From NCBI GenBank assembly GCA_964016985.1, contig OZ024824.1, forward strand, positions 120,300,951-120,364,950: 64,000 nt of DNA. Reading direction: 5' to 3'. Under the pieces are notes generated by a model that saw nothing but the letters and a program-made list of their open reading frames with translations, was not told where the DNA came from and ran no database searches. The DNA comes from Anodontia alba. Its lineage: Eukaryota; Mollusca; Bivalvia; Lucinida; Lucinidae. Each line of letters begins with the position of its first letter. Within the stretch, counting starts at the first letter, position 1. Position numbers and translations under genes: made by a program. Shown one piece after another: positions 32,797 through 43,344 of this stretch.

Positions 32797-33049
32797 GCAT
32801 TTAGGCATGGGAGCAGTGTTCTAGATTGAAGTGTAATTTAGATAAAAGAGCTACACCATGAAAAAATGTGGCTTTCAGGCATATAACATCAGTAACGATC
32901 CAGATTTCTCAGCAAAACCACACAGTTTGACAGGGCGTTTGATATACATTGACATACAGTAAATGTACTAAAATTTTGAACACTTTATTCCATTCTTCTT
33001 TTGCATAAATTTTGCTTTTTATGCAGTTGTTTCTTAAAAGTTGAGTAGA

Positions 33050-33116
33050 ATAGCAAAGTGTAGACTCTGATCTGCTTCTTCAGGAACAGTCTGATCTGAG
33101 ACTGCACTGTTTGCAT
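33050..33116. repeat. isolated CAGTGTAGAC-type hairpin
   Basis: Arms GCAAAGTGTAGACTCTGATC and GATCTGAGACTGCACTGTTT; the flanks match none of the MITE families above. Confidence 0.6.
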
Positions 33117-33167
33117 GTGCTGTATTATCAGATACTTTGGTGTACAAAATTATAGGACGTTAGTTGT

Positions 33168-33445
33168 CATCACGAGAACACGCCTATGAAATTTTGACCC
33201 CCTAAAACCCCACTTTTATATAGTAAAACTGGGGTTTACAGAGGTATACATTATTTTGCTTATTTCTGCTCAAACACATAGATTGTAGGTACTCGTTAGA
33301 ACCACCTCACCGAGGCAGTTCTAACGAGTACCCACAATCTATGTTTTTAGCAGAAATATGAAAAATATCATAGTTTTGTCTGAAAATTTTCAGTTTTTGG
33401 AGGTGAAATTTTCTGTATATTTGAAATAGGCATGTTTTCGTAATG
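33168..33445 (+). mobile_element. MITE, family H278
   Basis: Ends CATCACGAGAACACGCCTAT and GGCATGTTTTCGTAATG. Same interior as 32068 with hairpin GTAGGTACTCGTTAGAACC and its complement. Confidence 0.9.
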
Positions 33446-33905
33446 TATTCGGCAATATTAAATGAATCTGTAAATGGACAACAAATGCCCTGATCAGCCT
33501 GCACAAATGCAACTTGGACCATAACTGTATGCCCCAAACCCACAATCATGGTATTTGTTAGAATTGTTGGTATTCATTAGATACTGAGATAATTCTAATG
33601 AGGTGCCACAGCAAGTTTCTGTGGACAAAAAAAAAGGAATTTGGTTAAAAATCTAATCTAGAGTTGTGTAAAATGACCTGAAAGACATGTTATGAATCTT
33701 TAATGACATAGCAAACTGCTGTCATAAACTACATTGAATTTTGACAGACTGTATCACTGATTCTATTTTGTTGTTACTTTATTGGATATTAGATTCTGTC
33801 TTGTATTGTCTTATATTGTTTTGTTTGTTTGTTTTTTTTTTCTTACATTGTAAAGTCTATTTCATCATGACACTGTGAAAAAGATTTCCTCACATAACAG
33901 CATGT
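33446..33905. other. intergenic, downstream of PPIL6
   Basis: Short MITE fragments only: CCCTGATCAGCCTGCACAAA near 33490 and a decayed TTCATTAGATACTGAG hairpin near 33575. An ATTAAA near 33458 is a weak candidate polyadenylation signal. Confidence 0.35.
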
Positions 33906-33913
33906 TAATTTTT

Positions 33914-36462
33914 TTATGCCCCCAACTTCAAAGAAGTTGGAGGGGCATATTGCTTCTGGGTTGTTCGTCCGTCCGTCTGTCCGTCCATCCGTCCGTCCGT
34001 CACGCTTTTTTATGCATAGCATAACTTTAAAACCGTGAATGCTACTGTTTTGAAATTTCATATATGGATTCCTCATGAAAAAATAGCTGACACGTATTTT
34101 TTTTCTTGACAGGATTATGCCCCTTTTCTGAATTATGGCCCTTTGAAAAAATATGGATGCAATCTTGTCAGCAAAATATCTCAAAAACTATTAAAGCTAG
34201 AGCCTTGAAACTTGATGAATAGACTGGTAGTGATGAGTAGACAACCTGATTAACTTTTGAAGAAATTTTGAAAAATACTTCTTGAGTTATGGCCCTTTGT
34301 AATTTTGGGCAATTTTACCTTGTCAGCAAAATATCTCAAAAACTGTTAGAGCCTTGAAACTTAGTAAATGGATTTGTAGTGATGAGTAGATGACCTGATT
34401 AACTTTTGAAGAAATTCTGAAAAATACTTCATGAGTTATGGCCCTTTGTAATTTTGGGCATTTTTATCTTGTCAGCAAAGTATCTCAAAAACCGTTGGAG
34501 CTAGAGCCTTGAAACTTAATGAATAGACTGGTAGTGATGAGTAGACAACCTGATTAACTTTTGAAGAAATTTTGAAAAATGCCTTTTGAGTTATGGCCCT
34601 TTGTAATTTTGGGCATTTTTACCTTGTCAGCAAAATATCTCAAAAACTGTTAGAGCTTGAGCCTTGAAACTTAGTAAATGGATTTGTAGTGATGTGTAGA
34701 TGACCTGATTAACTTTTGAAGAAATTCTAAAAAACACTTCATGAGTTATGGCCCTTTGTAATTTAGGGCATGTTTAACTTGTCAGCAAAATATCTCAAAA
34801 ACTATTGAAGCTAGAGCCTTGAAACTTGATGAATAGACTGGTAGTGATTAGTAGACAACCTGATAAACTTTTGAAGAAATTTTGAAATATACTTCTTGAG
34901 TTATGCCCTTTTGTAATTTTAGGCATTTTTATCTTGTCAGCAAAATATCTCAAAAACTGTTAGAGCTAGAGCCTTGAAACTTAGTAAATAAATTTGTAGT
35001 GATGAGTAGATGATCTGATTAATTTTTGAAGAAATTCTGAAAAATACTTCATGAGTTATGGCCCTTTGTAATTTTGGGCAATTTTACCTTGTCAGCAAAA
35101 TATCTCAAAAACTGTTGGAACTAGAGCCTTGACACTTGATGAATAGACTGGTAGTGATGAGTAGACAACCTGATTAACTTTTGAAGAAATTTTGAAATAT
35201 ACTTCTTGAGTTATGCCCCTTTGTTATTTTGAGCATTTTTATCTTGTCAGCAAAATATCTCAAAAACTATTAGAGCTAGAGACTTGAAACTTGGTGAATT
35301 GATTGGTAATGATGAGTAGATGACCTGATTAATTTTTTTGTAAATTCTGAAAAATATTTCATAAGTAATGGCCCTTTGTAAATTTGGGCATGTTTCCCTT
35401 GTGAACAAAATATCTCAAAAACTATTGAAGCTGGAGCCTTGAAACTTGATGAATAGATTGGTAGCGATGAGTAGATGACCTGATTATGCCCCCAGTTTCG
35501 AATGAAATTGATGGGGCATATTATTTTGCCTTCATTTGTCCATCCGACTGTTTGTCCGTTCATCAAGCTTTTTTTGTGCATGCCATATCTTAAGAACCCT
35601 GCACGCTAGGGTTTTGAAATTTTATTTTTGGGTTCCCAATGAAAAAATAGCCGACCCGTATTATGTTTCTTGTCTAGCATGTTTATTTAAAGTTATGCCC
35701 CTTTGAAAAAAATCAGAATTAAATCTTGTGAGCAAGATATCTTGAAAAGTATTTAAGCTGGGTTCTTGAAATTCGATACAGTGAGTGGGAATGATGTGTA
35801 CATTACCTGATTATATTTTGAGAGAATTCCATGAAAATATTGATAAAGTTACGGCCCTTTGCAGTTCTGCTCATTTTGACCTTGTCAGCAAGATTTCTCA
35901 AAAAGCACTTAAGCTAGGGTCTTGAAATATTATATGCTGATTGGGGATGATGTGGAGATTACCTGGTTTGTTTTTTAGGGAATTCCATGAAAAATTGATG
36001 TAGTTATGGCCCTTTGTAGTTCTAGGCATTTTGACTTTTTCAGCAAGATATCTCAAAAAGTATTTAAGCTAGAGCCATGATATTTGGTATACTGATTGGG
36101 ATTGAGGAGGAGATCACCTGAATAAATTTTTAACCAATTAAATGAAATGTTGGAGTTATGGCCCTTCGCAATTTCGGGCCATTTAATGTCGTTGCTTTAT
36201 TGTGTATAGCATAAGTTTAGAACCATGTATGCTAATGTTTTGAAATTTCATGTTTTGATTCCTCATGAAAAAATAGGTGATCCGTATTTTTTTCTTATCC
36301 CAATCATCTCCTATTTTAGAGTTATTTCCCTTTGATAAAATAACATTGAAATCATATATTTGTACTGTTGTTACCATCATGGCTAAGCAGTGTTGGAGTC
36401 AAACAGTGTTAGAGTCATGCAGTTGGGGGCATAGTGTTTTACAAACACCAGCTCTAGTTTAA
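33914..36462 (+). mobile_element. minisatellite-core element with dimeric higher-order repeat
   Basis: The left end is a hairpin (ATGCCCCCAACTTC ... GAAGTTGGAGGGGCAT) followed by CCGTCCGTCTGTCCGTCC. About nine monomers of roughly 152 bases run 34150-35490, alternating between two types. A second start (ATGCCCCCAGTTTCG, 35486) opens a further, more diverged array. The right end has GTTGGGGGCATAGTG and AGCTCTAGTTT. Confidence 0.9.
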
Positions 36463-37087
36463 CCCATTTTAGACACTTAAGGATAATGGTCAGCCATTAC
36501 TGCAAACTTTGTGAAATGTGGAGAAGGCTAGAAACATTGCGAATATTCTAAAAGCATTTACAACTGTGAAGAAACATGTTATTCCATCACAAAATACATA
36601 AAATAAGGTCCAAGGATGTATTGTCAAACAAGAAATTAAATGACACGAAAACTGTTAAATTTTCCCCTGAAAATCACCTATTTTATTTTGTGCATAACTC
36701 GAATTCTATTTTTGAAAATTGCAAAAGATTTATATCATAGTAATGCATACAAGATGCTGCAGGGGAAGCTAGGTCAAAAATTCAATATTTTTAATAATAA
36801 GCCCATTAGAGGTAAAAGTGTGAGAAAAAATCAAAATAATTCAAGAATTTACCTCAGAAAATGCCTATTTTATTTTGCGAATTACTCCATTTCTATTTAA
36901 GCAAGCCATAAGTTCTTTTCATCAACGTAAACTTTAACCTCTTCTTGAGGGAAAAGGTTTCTCAAAACACATGAAATCAGTCTTTCATTCCAAAAACACC
37001 TTGTAAAAGTTTATATGTGGATACTAATTTTCTACATGTACAAAATACTTGTTGGACACAATCATGAAGCAGTGCAATCTTTGTTCA
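36463..37087. repeat. intergenic, with a two-copy direct repeat
   Basis: CACCTATTTTATTTTGTGCATAA (36676) and TGCCTATTTTATTTTGCGAATTA (36860) head two related segments about 185 bases apart. Nothing else is recognised. Confidence 0.4.
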
Positions 37088-37309
37088 CATCACGAAAACA
37101 TGCCTATACAATATTGACCCCCTTAAACCCCACTTTTATATAGTAAAACTGGGGTTTACAGGGGTATACATTATTTTTGTTATTTCTGCTCAAAAACATA
37201 GATAGTACCCACAATCTATGTTTTGAGCAGAAATATAAAAAAATATCAGATTTTTTTATGTGAAAAATTGCCATTTTTTGGTGGTAAAATTTTCAGTGTA
37301 TACGTAATG
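37088..37309 (+). mobile_element. MITE, family H278, central deletion
   Basis: The left end is CATCACGAAAACATGCC. The right end has decayed to TATACGTAATG. Most of the hairpin is gone, leaving ACATAGATAGTACCCACAAT. Confidence 0.8.
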
Positions 37310-37837
37310 AAAAGTGTTCCTCCTTGACATTCAGGTTTCCTTTGATAATTGCTCTTATTTGCCCATAACACATACAGCTGCTGATGTTGCATTATTCGCC
37401 CAACGCCTAGCAATGTTTATACATATATGTCTGTTAACTATTCACTTATTAAGGAAGATTTCCAAACTTACGTTGAAATGTGTGACAAAGACCTTTATTT
37501 TGTTTCTGCCTGTTATACCCATTGAAAAGGTGTCACAAAATGCACTTAGAAAACAACAACTCGGGGCGGATCTAGCATACACATTTATTGAGCGTTGCCT
37601 GTTAACGAACAGGGTCATCCAGTTTCATGCAAGCTTTCCAAGTCGCACAGAATAGTGCTTTGGATCTCAAAGCTTTACTTACATTCAAAGAATGACAAAA
37701 AACTTCGCTAACTAACAGAACAGCACATGCTTCTGACACTAGAAAAATGACCATTGGCTTTTGTTCAGCTAGATCTGTGATTGTTAGTTTCATACTGATA
37801 ATCATAAACTAACCAGTAAAAATGTGGCCAGATCCCC
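37310..37837. other. intergenic, nothing recognised
   Basis: More balanced base use than its surroundings and two modest open frames (37314-37655 plus, 37602-37805 minus), but neither resembles a known family and no splice pattern emerges. Confidence 0.35.
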
Positions 37838-38022
37838 CTTAAAAGGTAATTTGGCAAATAGTGCAGACCAAGATCAGATCAGGGTCTCCACTGTTTGCAA
37901 ATAGTTCAACCATTTTTCTGTAGGAATATCTAAATCTCATAGCCAGACATACCTAAAACTAAAATTGGACAGTTCCAGTAAATAGTGTCGGGGAGTTTAT
38001 TCAGTCTACAATGGGTTAAATT
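37838..38022 (+). mobile_element. MITE, family D200
   Basis: Carries AAAAGGTAATTTGGCAAATA, a shortened hairpin (AGATCAGATCAGGGTCTC), CCATTTTTCTGTAGGAATAT and GGGGAGTTTATTCAG. Same order as 8640 and the inverted 40070. Confidence 0.72.
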
Positions 38023-38644
38023 ACCAGTACATCGAGACGACATTGTATACATGTCATGTGCCTGCTGGAATGTGCTGGAAGAAGATAACAATTAATCCTT
38101 ATTCTGTTACAAAAGTGTCTGATCTGGGTCTTCAGAAGGTACTCTTACCTGAGCATGTTATTTCCTTTGTTTTTAATTAACACTCACACATGTGATGCAT
38201 CAACTGACTGGCTTACTAATAGCATAATAGTCACTGAATACTGAGTCACAATACAAACTGTTTCACATAAAAATAAGAACTTAACCTAACACCAAATGTG
38301 GCTATTGCAGAAAGATTCAACAAATTGCAGTGATATGTCTATATGTACATTTATCATCAGAAGTTGTTCAGGTAGAGTCCACATGGTTGGCACAGAAGCC
38401 TGTTTGACCAGATAGGGATGAGACCCAAAAAATGGAAAAACCAAAATTTTCCAATATGGATGTATGTTTACCTTACTTACCAGAAGTTGGACAGAGAGGC
38501 GTGAGCAGATCAATGTCTTCCTAAATAGGTCTATGCTTTTTGCCATTTGGTTACATGATTTTAAATGCCTAATCAGGCAGCCAAAAGAACTTGTTCAAAT
38601 TTAAAGATAAGTAAGGTAAGGAATAAAGTTGTCTGAGTTAGGTT
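38023..38644. other. intergenic, nothing recognised
   Basis: No coding similarity or paired ends seen. A frame at 38286-38546 (minus) has no family resemblance. Confidence 0.35.
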
Positions 38645-38880
38645 GAACTCATTTAATACCTAGTGTCCCATAAAAGGGACATTAGCAAAAAGTGTAGACC
38701 TAGATCAGATGCCACAGAATATGCCATCTGATCATGGTCTACCCTGTTTGCATTAAATTCAAGAATTTCTATAAAACCTAGTCATAATATAAACTAACCT
38801 GACACCCTGTTATTTGAAATAGACTGGTCTAAAGAGATGTGGTAGAAGAGTCCATTCAATATAATTGGGTAAACAAGGTA
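38645..38880 (+). mobile_element. MITE, family C230
   Basis: Contains TACCTAGTGTCCCATAAAAG, hairpin arms AGATCAGATGCCACAGAAT and ATCTGATCATGGTCTACC, then AAACTAACCTGACACCC. Same layout as 7930. Confidence 0.75.
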
Positions 38881-38955
38881 ATAAAGATCCAGCCAGCCTA
38901 TAGATTCTGTAGACTAATTTATATCATGCTATGTTCTGTATACTGTATTTACCCT

Positions 38956-39034
38956 AACCACACCTGGTAATCTCGAAAGGGGTAGATGCATAACCAGAAG
39001 CTACCCCTACCCCTTATGAGATTACCAGGTGTGC
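38956..39034. mobile_element. 79-bp hairpin inserted in a P195 fragment
   Basis: The arms CACACCTGGTAATCTCGAAA and TATGAGATTACCAGGTGTG surround inverted AGGGGTAG and CTACCCC. TTTACCCTAA before it and CTAACTATTCAGACACC after it read as a P195 start split by the hairpin, with CTAA possibly duplicated. Confidence 0.65.
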
Positions 39035-39382
39035 TAACTATTCAGACACCTCAACTTCTGACCATCATATCCTAAATTTTAACAGGCCCATTTAGCTGCA
39101 TGATGAAGCCAAGTGACTAAAATGATGTGACAGAATGGCAAAAGGATCTTGATTAACACTGTTCAGGTCTGATAGTCTGAATGCTAAGGGGATTTGGCCA
39201 GCTAACACTGAAGGCCTGACCAAACTGTATTTGTGTATAGGCTCATCTTGGTCTTTGCCATTAGTCTATGATAAAATGTCCACAATATAATCATAAACAT
39301 ATGGGCCACTCCAAGTGAAAAGGTGTCTTCGATCTTACTCAAAACACACAGATTCAGGTTTATCCCGCGCATGCAAAATCCA

Positions 39383-39838
39383 GGAGTGAGTTGCATAAGG
39401 AAAGTGCTTTCAGGTAATGCTCTGTCGCGATTTGTACTTGCTGTGCAATGGTCCATTTGATGGGAGTGCTTTTTAAAATGTCTGCCAAACTGACACGATT
39501 TTCAAACTGGGAATGTCTTGTAAAAAGCTAGTGGTGCTTGCTTCAGCAATTGGTTTTGTGTTCTGTGGTCATTTCTGCACAATGCACTTCGTCCAAGGAC
39601 AAAAACAAAAAAACAAAAAAAAAAAACATTTAATTTCTTAAATTTCTTAAAATGGCACTGACTGCATCACGCGGTGCCATTTTGTTTTGTCTGGTTGCTA
39701 TGCAATGGTCTATTTCAGATAGCAAATCAGCTCCAAACACAGTTACGAAGAGCCACGAAGCACTTTTTGGTAACATATCATTGCACAGCAAAGCACTACA
39801 AAGTGCTCTGTAATGCTCACCTTATGTAACTCATCCCA
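39383..39838. mobile_element. non-autonomous DNA element with GGGATGAGTTACATAAGG-type ends
   Basis: The left end CCAGGAGTGAGTTGCATAAG pairs with the right end CTTATGTAACTCATCCCAGG. Subterminal GCAATGGTCCATTTGA and GCAATGGTCTATTTCA occur as direct repeats. Interior AAAACAAAAA tracts. No coding frame. Confidence 0.75.
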
Positions 39839-39889
39839 GGCATTTGCTTTCCATTGATACATTCTATAGTGTCCAATGATTCTGTTAAT

Positions 39890-39990
39890 GGACAACAAAG
39901 CTCTTATCAGACTTCACAGATGTGCAGGCTGATCTGGGCCTTCGCTGTCTGCATGTGCTCAAAGACACATTTATGCATGGCGCAGTCCAT
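39890..39990 (+). mobile_element. MITE fragment with CAGGCTGATCTGGGCCTTCG
   Basis: The segment GGACAACAAAGCTCTTATCAG ... GCTGTCTGCATGTGCTCAAAGAC recurs in part at 11240-11300, 33480 and 46253-46320. Confidence 0.55.
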
Positions 39991-40069
39991 ATTTACTCTG
40001 AATTCACCATTACTGTTTATATGTTTATAATGGAATAAAAATACCCAAGCTGCATTCACCCATTTTAGA

Positions 40070-40283
40070 ATTAGTAGACTCCCCCATAATATATATTGGA
40101 AGAGTCCAATTACAATTTTAGGTATGTCAGGCTATGTGATTAAGATATTTCTACAGAAAAATGGCTAAACTATTTGCAAATAGTTGAGACCCTAATCAGA
40201 TGCAGTGTTGTGCCGTGTCTGATCTGGGTCTGCACTGTTTGCCAATTACCCTTTTGAGGGTCTCCAGACTACATTGGGTTAAC
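40070..40283 (-). mobile_element. MITE, family D200
   Basis: Inverted relative to 8640. Its hairpin arms are AGACCCTAATCAGATGCAG and GTCTGATCTGGGTCTGCAC; TTGCCAATTACCCTTTTGAG is at the right. Confidence 0.75.
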
Positions 40284-40424
40284 ATTTAGCTCTCTTCATG
40301 CAAAATCAGCAATCAACAAATAACTTAGTAATTTCTTAGTCAGACAATAGAGCTTGTCCTTTCATATAAATTGCTGCAATTTGCATAGAAAATATTTTAA
40401 AATGTCATTTGCTGTTGTTTAATC

Positions 40425-40605
40425 AATTTATGCTTAGCATCCCATAAAAGGGACATTTGCAAACAATGTAGACTCACATCAGGTGCCGCAGAACACAGCA
40501 TCTGATCAGGTCTACACTGTTTGCATTTCTTTCAGGAATTCCTAAAAACAGTATTCATAAAAACTAACCAGACATAAATGGACTAACCCCAGCAGGTTAA
40601 ACGTT
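40425..40605 (+). mobile_element. MITE, family C230
   Basis: ATGCTTAGCATCCCATAAAA, hairpin arms CATCAGGTGCCGCAGAAC and GCATCTGATCAGGTCTAC, then AAACTAACCAGACATAA. Confidence 0.75.
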
Positions 40606-40929
40606 AAAATATTACTAGATAAAATGTCCAGTGGGGCAAATATACTCCTAGACAGTTCCTTCCTTTAAAAGGGCTAAGTCTGTAGCCTCAGATTTTTGGT
40701 ATAGACTGCCTATTGATAATGTGCAATAGTCTACAGATACATATAGAATAACAGAATAACTTTGTTCAGGCAAGCTAAAAAACTAAAAACTAACACTTTC
40801 TTAATGTCTGAGTGTAATAGAGTCATAATTAAAACCTTAAAAAACAACTTTAATTTGAAAATTGACATGGCTGAGGATGGTGCTAATAAAATTTTTGGAT
40901 CAGCATCTATCATCATGAAAAATTAGAAC

Positions 40930-42870
40930 GTATTCATCAGAAGGTTAGAAAGAAATAAGCTCTTAATAACTTTCAATCAAAACTAAAAATGAAAATTCCA
41001 AGTCTGTGACCTTGACCTCTAGGTCATGGGCATGACTGAAGATTGTGCTGATGAAAACTATGGACCAGTCAGTATCTACCATCATACCAAATATAGACTA
41101 CATCAATCGTAAGGTTAAAAGTAATAATAACCTCTTAACAACTTCCATATCAAAATGTCAACATGAAAATTATAAGTCTGTGACTTTGACCTCAAGGTCA
41201 CGGGTGTGGAGGAGGATAGTGCTGATAAAAACTTTGGACCAGTATCTATCATAATTCCAAATATGAACTTAATCTATCATAAGATGTGGAAGTTATGAAC
41301 TCTTAAAAACTTTAACGCAAAACTTTAATGCATATTTCTATGAATGCGAATAAAGAACGGACAAATGAACTAAGTAACATATGTACAAACAGATTAACCG
41401 ATGGATGGAAAGACGAAAATTATATACCCCTTGACATAAATGCTAGGGTTATAGAAACACAATCTATTATTACAATCTTAAAGACCTCTGACAGTAGCAA
41501 TATAAATTCACTTACAAAATGATGGAAAATATGGTTTCAGTAAACTGCATCATGTTTATTAGCATGCCTGGACAAACTCAAGGAAGAGCTATTGCACTAC
41601 CCCCAGTGTCAGCATTGGCATCAGACTTGGCTTCCACACAGCACTTAACATTTTTTAAGACCTCATATTTTCCAAACCACGTGATTGACTTGGTTTATAT
41701 TTGGTATAATGATTGATATAGGTCCAAAGTTATTTTCAGCAATACCCTCAACTACCCCAATGGCCTTAAGGTCAAGATCACATACTTAGAACTTTATGTT
41801 AAAGTTTTGCATAAAAGTTTTTAAAAGCTCATACTTTCCAGACCATATGATGGAATTGGCAGACTCAATTGTATTTGATAGGGTGATAGATATAGGTCCA
41901 AAGTATCATTCAGCAGTGCCCCAAACCATGCCTATGGCCTAAAGGTCAAGGTCACAGACTTAGAACATTAATGTTAATGTTTACATTAAAGTTTCCAACA
42001 GCTCATATATTCTAGACTCTGATGGATTTGGTTTATAAGTGCTATGATGATAGATATCAGTCTGAAGTTCTGTTCAACAATAACCTCAACCACACCTATG
42101 ACTTTAAGGTCCAGGACTTCTATGTCAAAGTTTTGCCTAAAAGTTTTTAACAGTGCATATTATGATGATAGATATAGATCCAAGATTTAATTTAGCAATA
42201 ATCCCTCCCTCCCCACCAGCCCCCTCCTTACCCCAGTCCCCCTCCCAATTGTCCTTGCAAATGACCTTAAGGTCAAGGTCATGGAACTTTTATGTTAAAG
42301 TTTTGAGCAGCTCCTATTTTCCTGACCATATAATGGATTTGGTTTAAATTTGGTATAATGATAAATATAGGTCTAAAGTTATTGTTTTTTTTTTTTTTCA
42401 GCAATGCTCCTAATATCCCCCCACTCCAACCCTGCCCCTCCCCTACCCCCTCCCCTTCTGCCTATGGCCTTAAGGCCAGGCAAGCTCTGCTGTCTGATAG
42501 CTCTTGTTGCAGGGAACCTCTAATCCTCAATAACCCCTCCCACCCCCCAACAGCCCCCTCCTTCTCCCAGCCCCCCTCCCAACTGCCCTTGCAAATGACC
42601 TTAAGGTCAAGGTCATGGACTTGGAACTTTTATGTTAAAGTTTTGAGCAGCTCCTATTTTCCTGACCATATAATGGATTTGGTTTAAATTTGGTATGATG
42701 ATAGATATTTTCATTATTATTATTGTTTTTTGTTTTCAGCAATACTCCTAATATCCACCTCCACCCCCCAACTCCAACCCTGCCCCTTCCCTGCCCCCTC
42801 CCCTCTGCCTATGGCCTTAAGGCCAGGCAAGCTCTGCTGTCTGATAGCTCTTGTTGCAGGGAACCTCTAA
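40930..42870 (+). mobile_element. minisatellite array rich in TCAAGGTCA sites
   Basis: Early monomers (40980-41320) contain TGTGACCTTGACCTCTAGGTCA and GATxAAAACTxTGGACCAGT. Later ones (41640-42700) contain TTTGGTATAATGATAGATAT, CCTTAAGGTCAAGGTCA, GTTAAAGTTTTG and AGCTCxTATTTTCC, homologous to 20346-21180. A CCCTCCCC-rich insert recurs twice, as does GGCCAGGCAAGCTCTGCTGT (42474 and 42822), followed by AGCTCTTGTTGCAGGGAACC. Confidence 0.8.
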
Positions 42871-43344
42871 TCCTCTAATGACCCATCATTACTGTCATAA
42901 GAAAAGCTTTTCTGAATGCAATGTAATCAGACACTTAATTTTGGGTAAACTGTCCATTTCTGCTATTGAATTAATGGAAAATGGAAACATTTCTATGAAG
43001 TACTGTTCCCTCCCCATGCCCCCTTCCCCACTACCTCCACCCCTTGTGCCTCAGCTAATGCAGACATTTGTGTATGCATATTTTACATATGTATAAAGCT
43101 ATCTTAGGCAAGGAAGGGAATGGTACTTCGACAAAAAACTATTTTGTCACTCTCAGACTAGCAGTTATAAGCATGAAAAGAATTATAACTGTTTCAAATT
43201 GAACTCTCTAACATATTAATTTGAGTATAGCCTATGACTAATCAATCCATATATTTGGCCATCTTCCTGTTTTGTTTTTTTTTTTGTTGTTTTTTTTTTT
43301 TTTTGTTTTTGTTTTTTTGTTGTTTTTGTTTTGTTTTGGTTTTT
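42871..43344. other. intergenic, ends in T/G-rich tract
   Basis: No element recognised; 43270-43345 is a T-rich tract with scattered G that precedes the next minisatellite element. Confidence 0.4.

Noticed and set aside
37314..37655. A 113-codon plus-strand frame as a gene
   Set aside because: No recognisable family, no support for splice sites or promoter; length is within chance for this composition.
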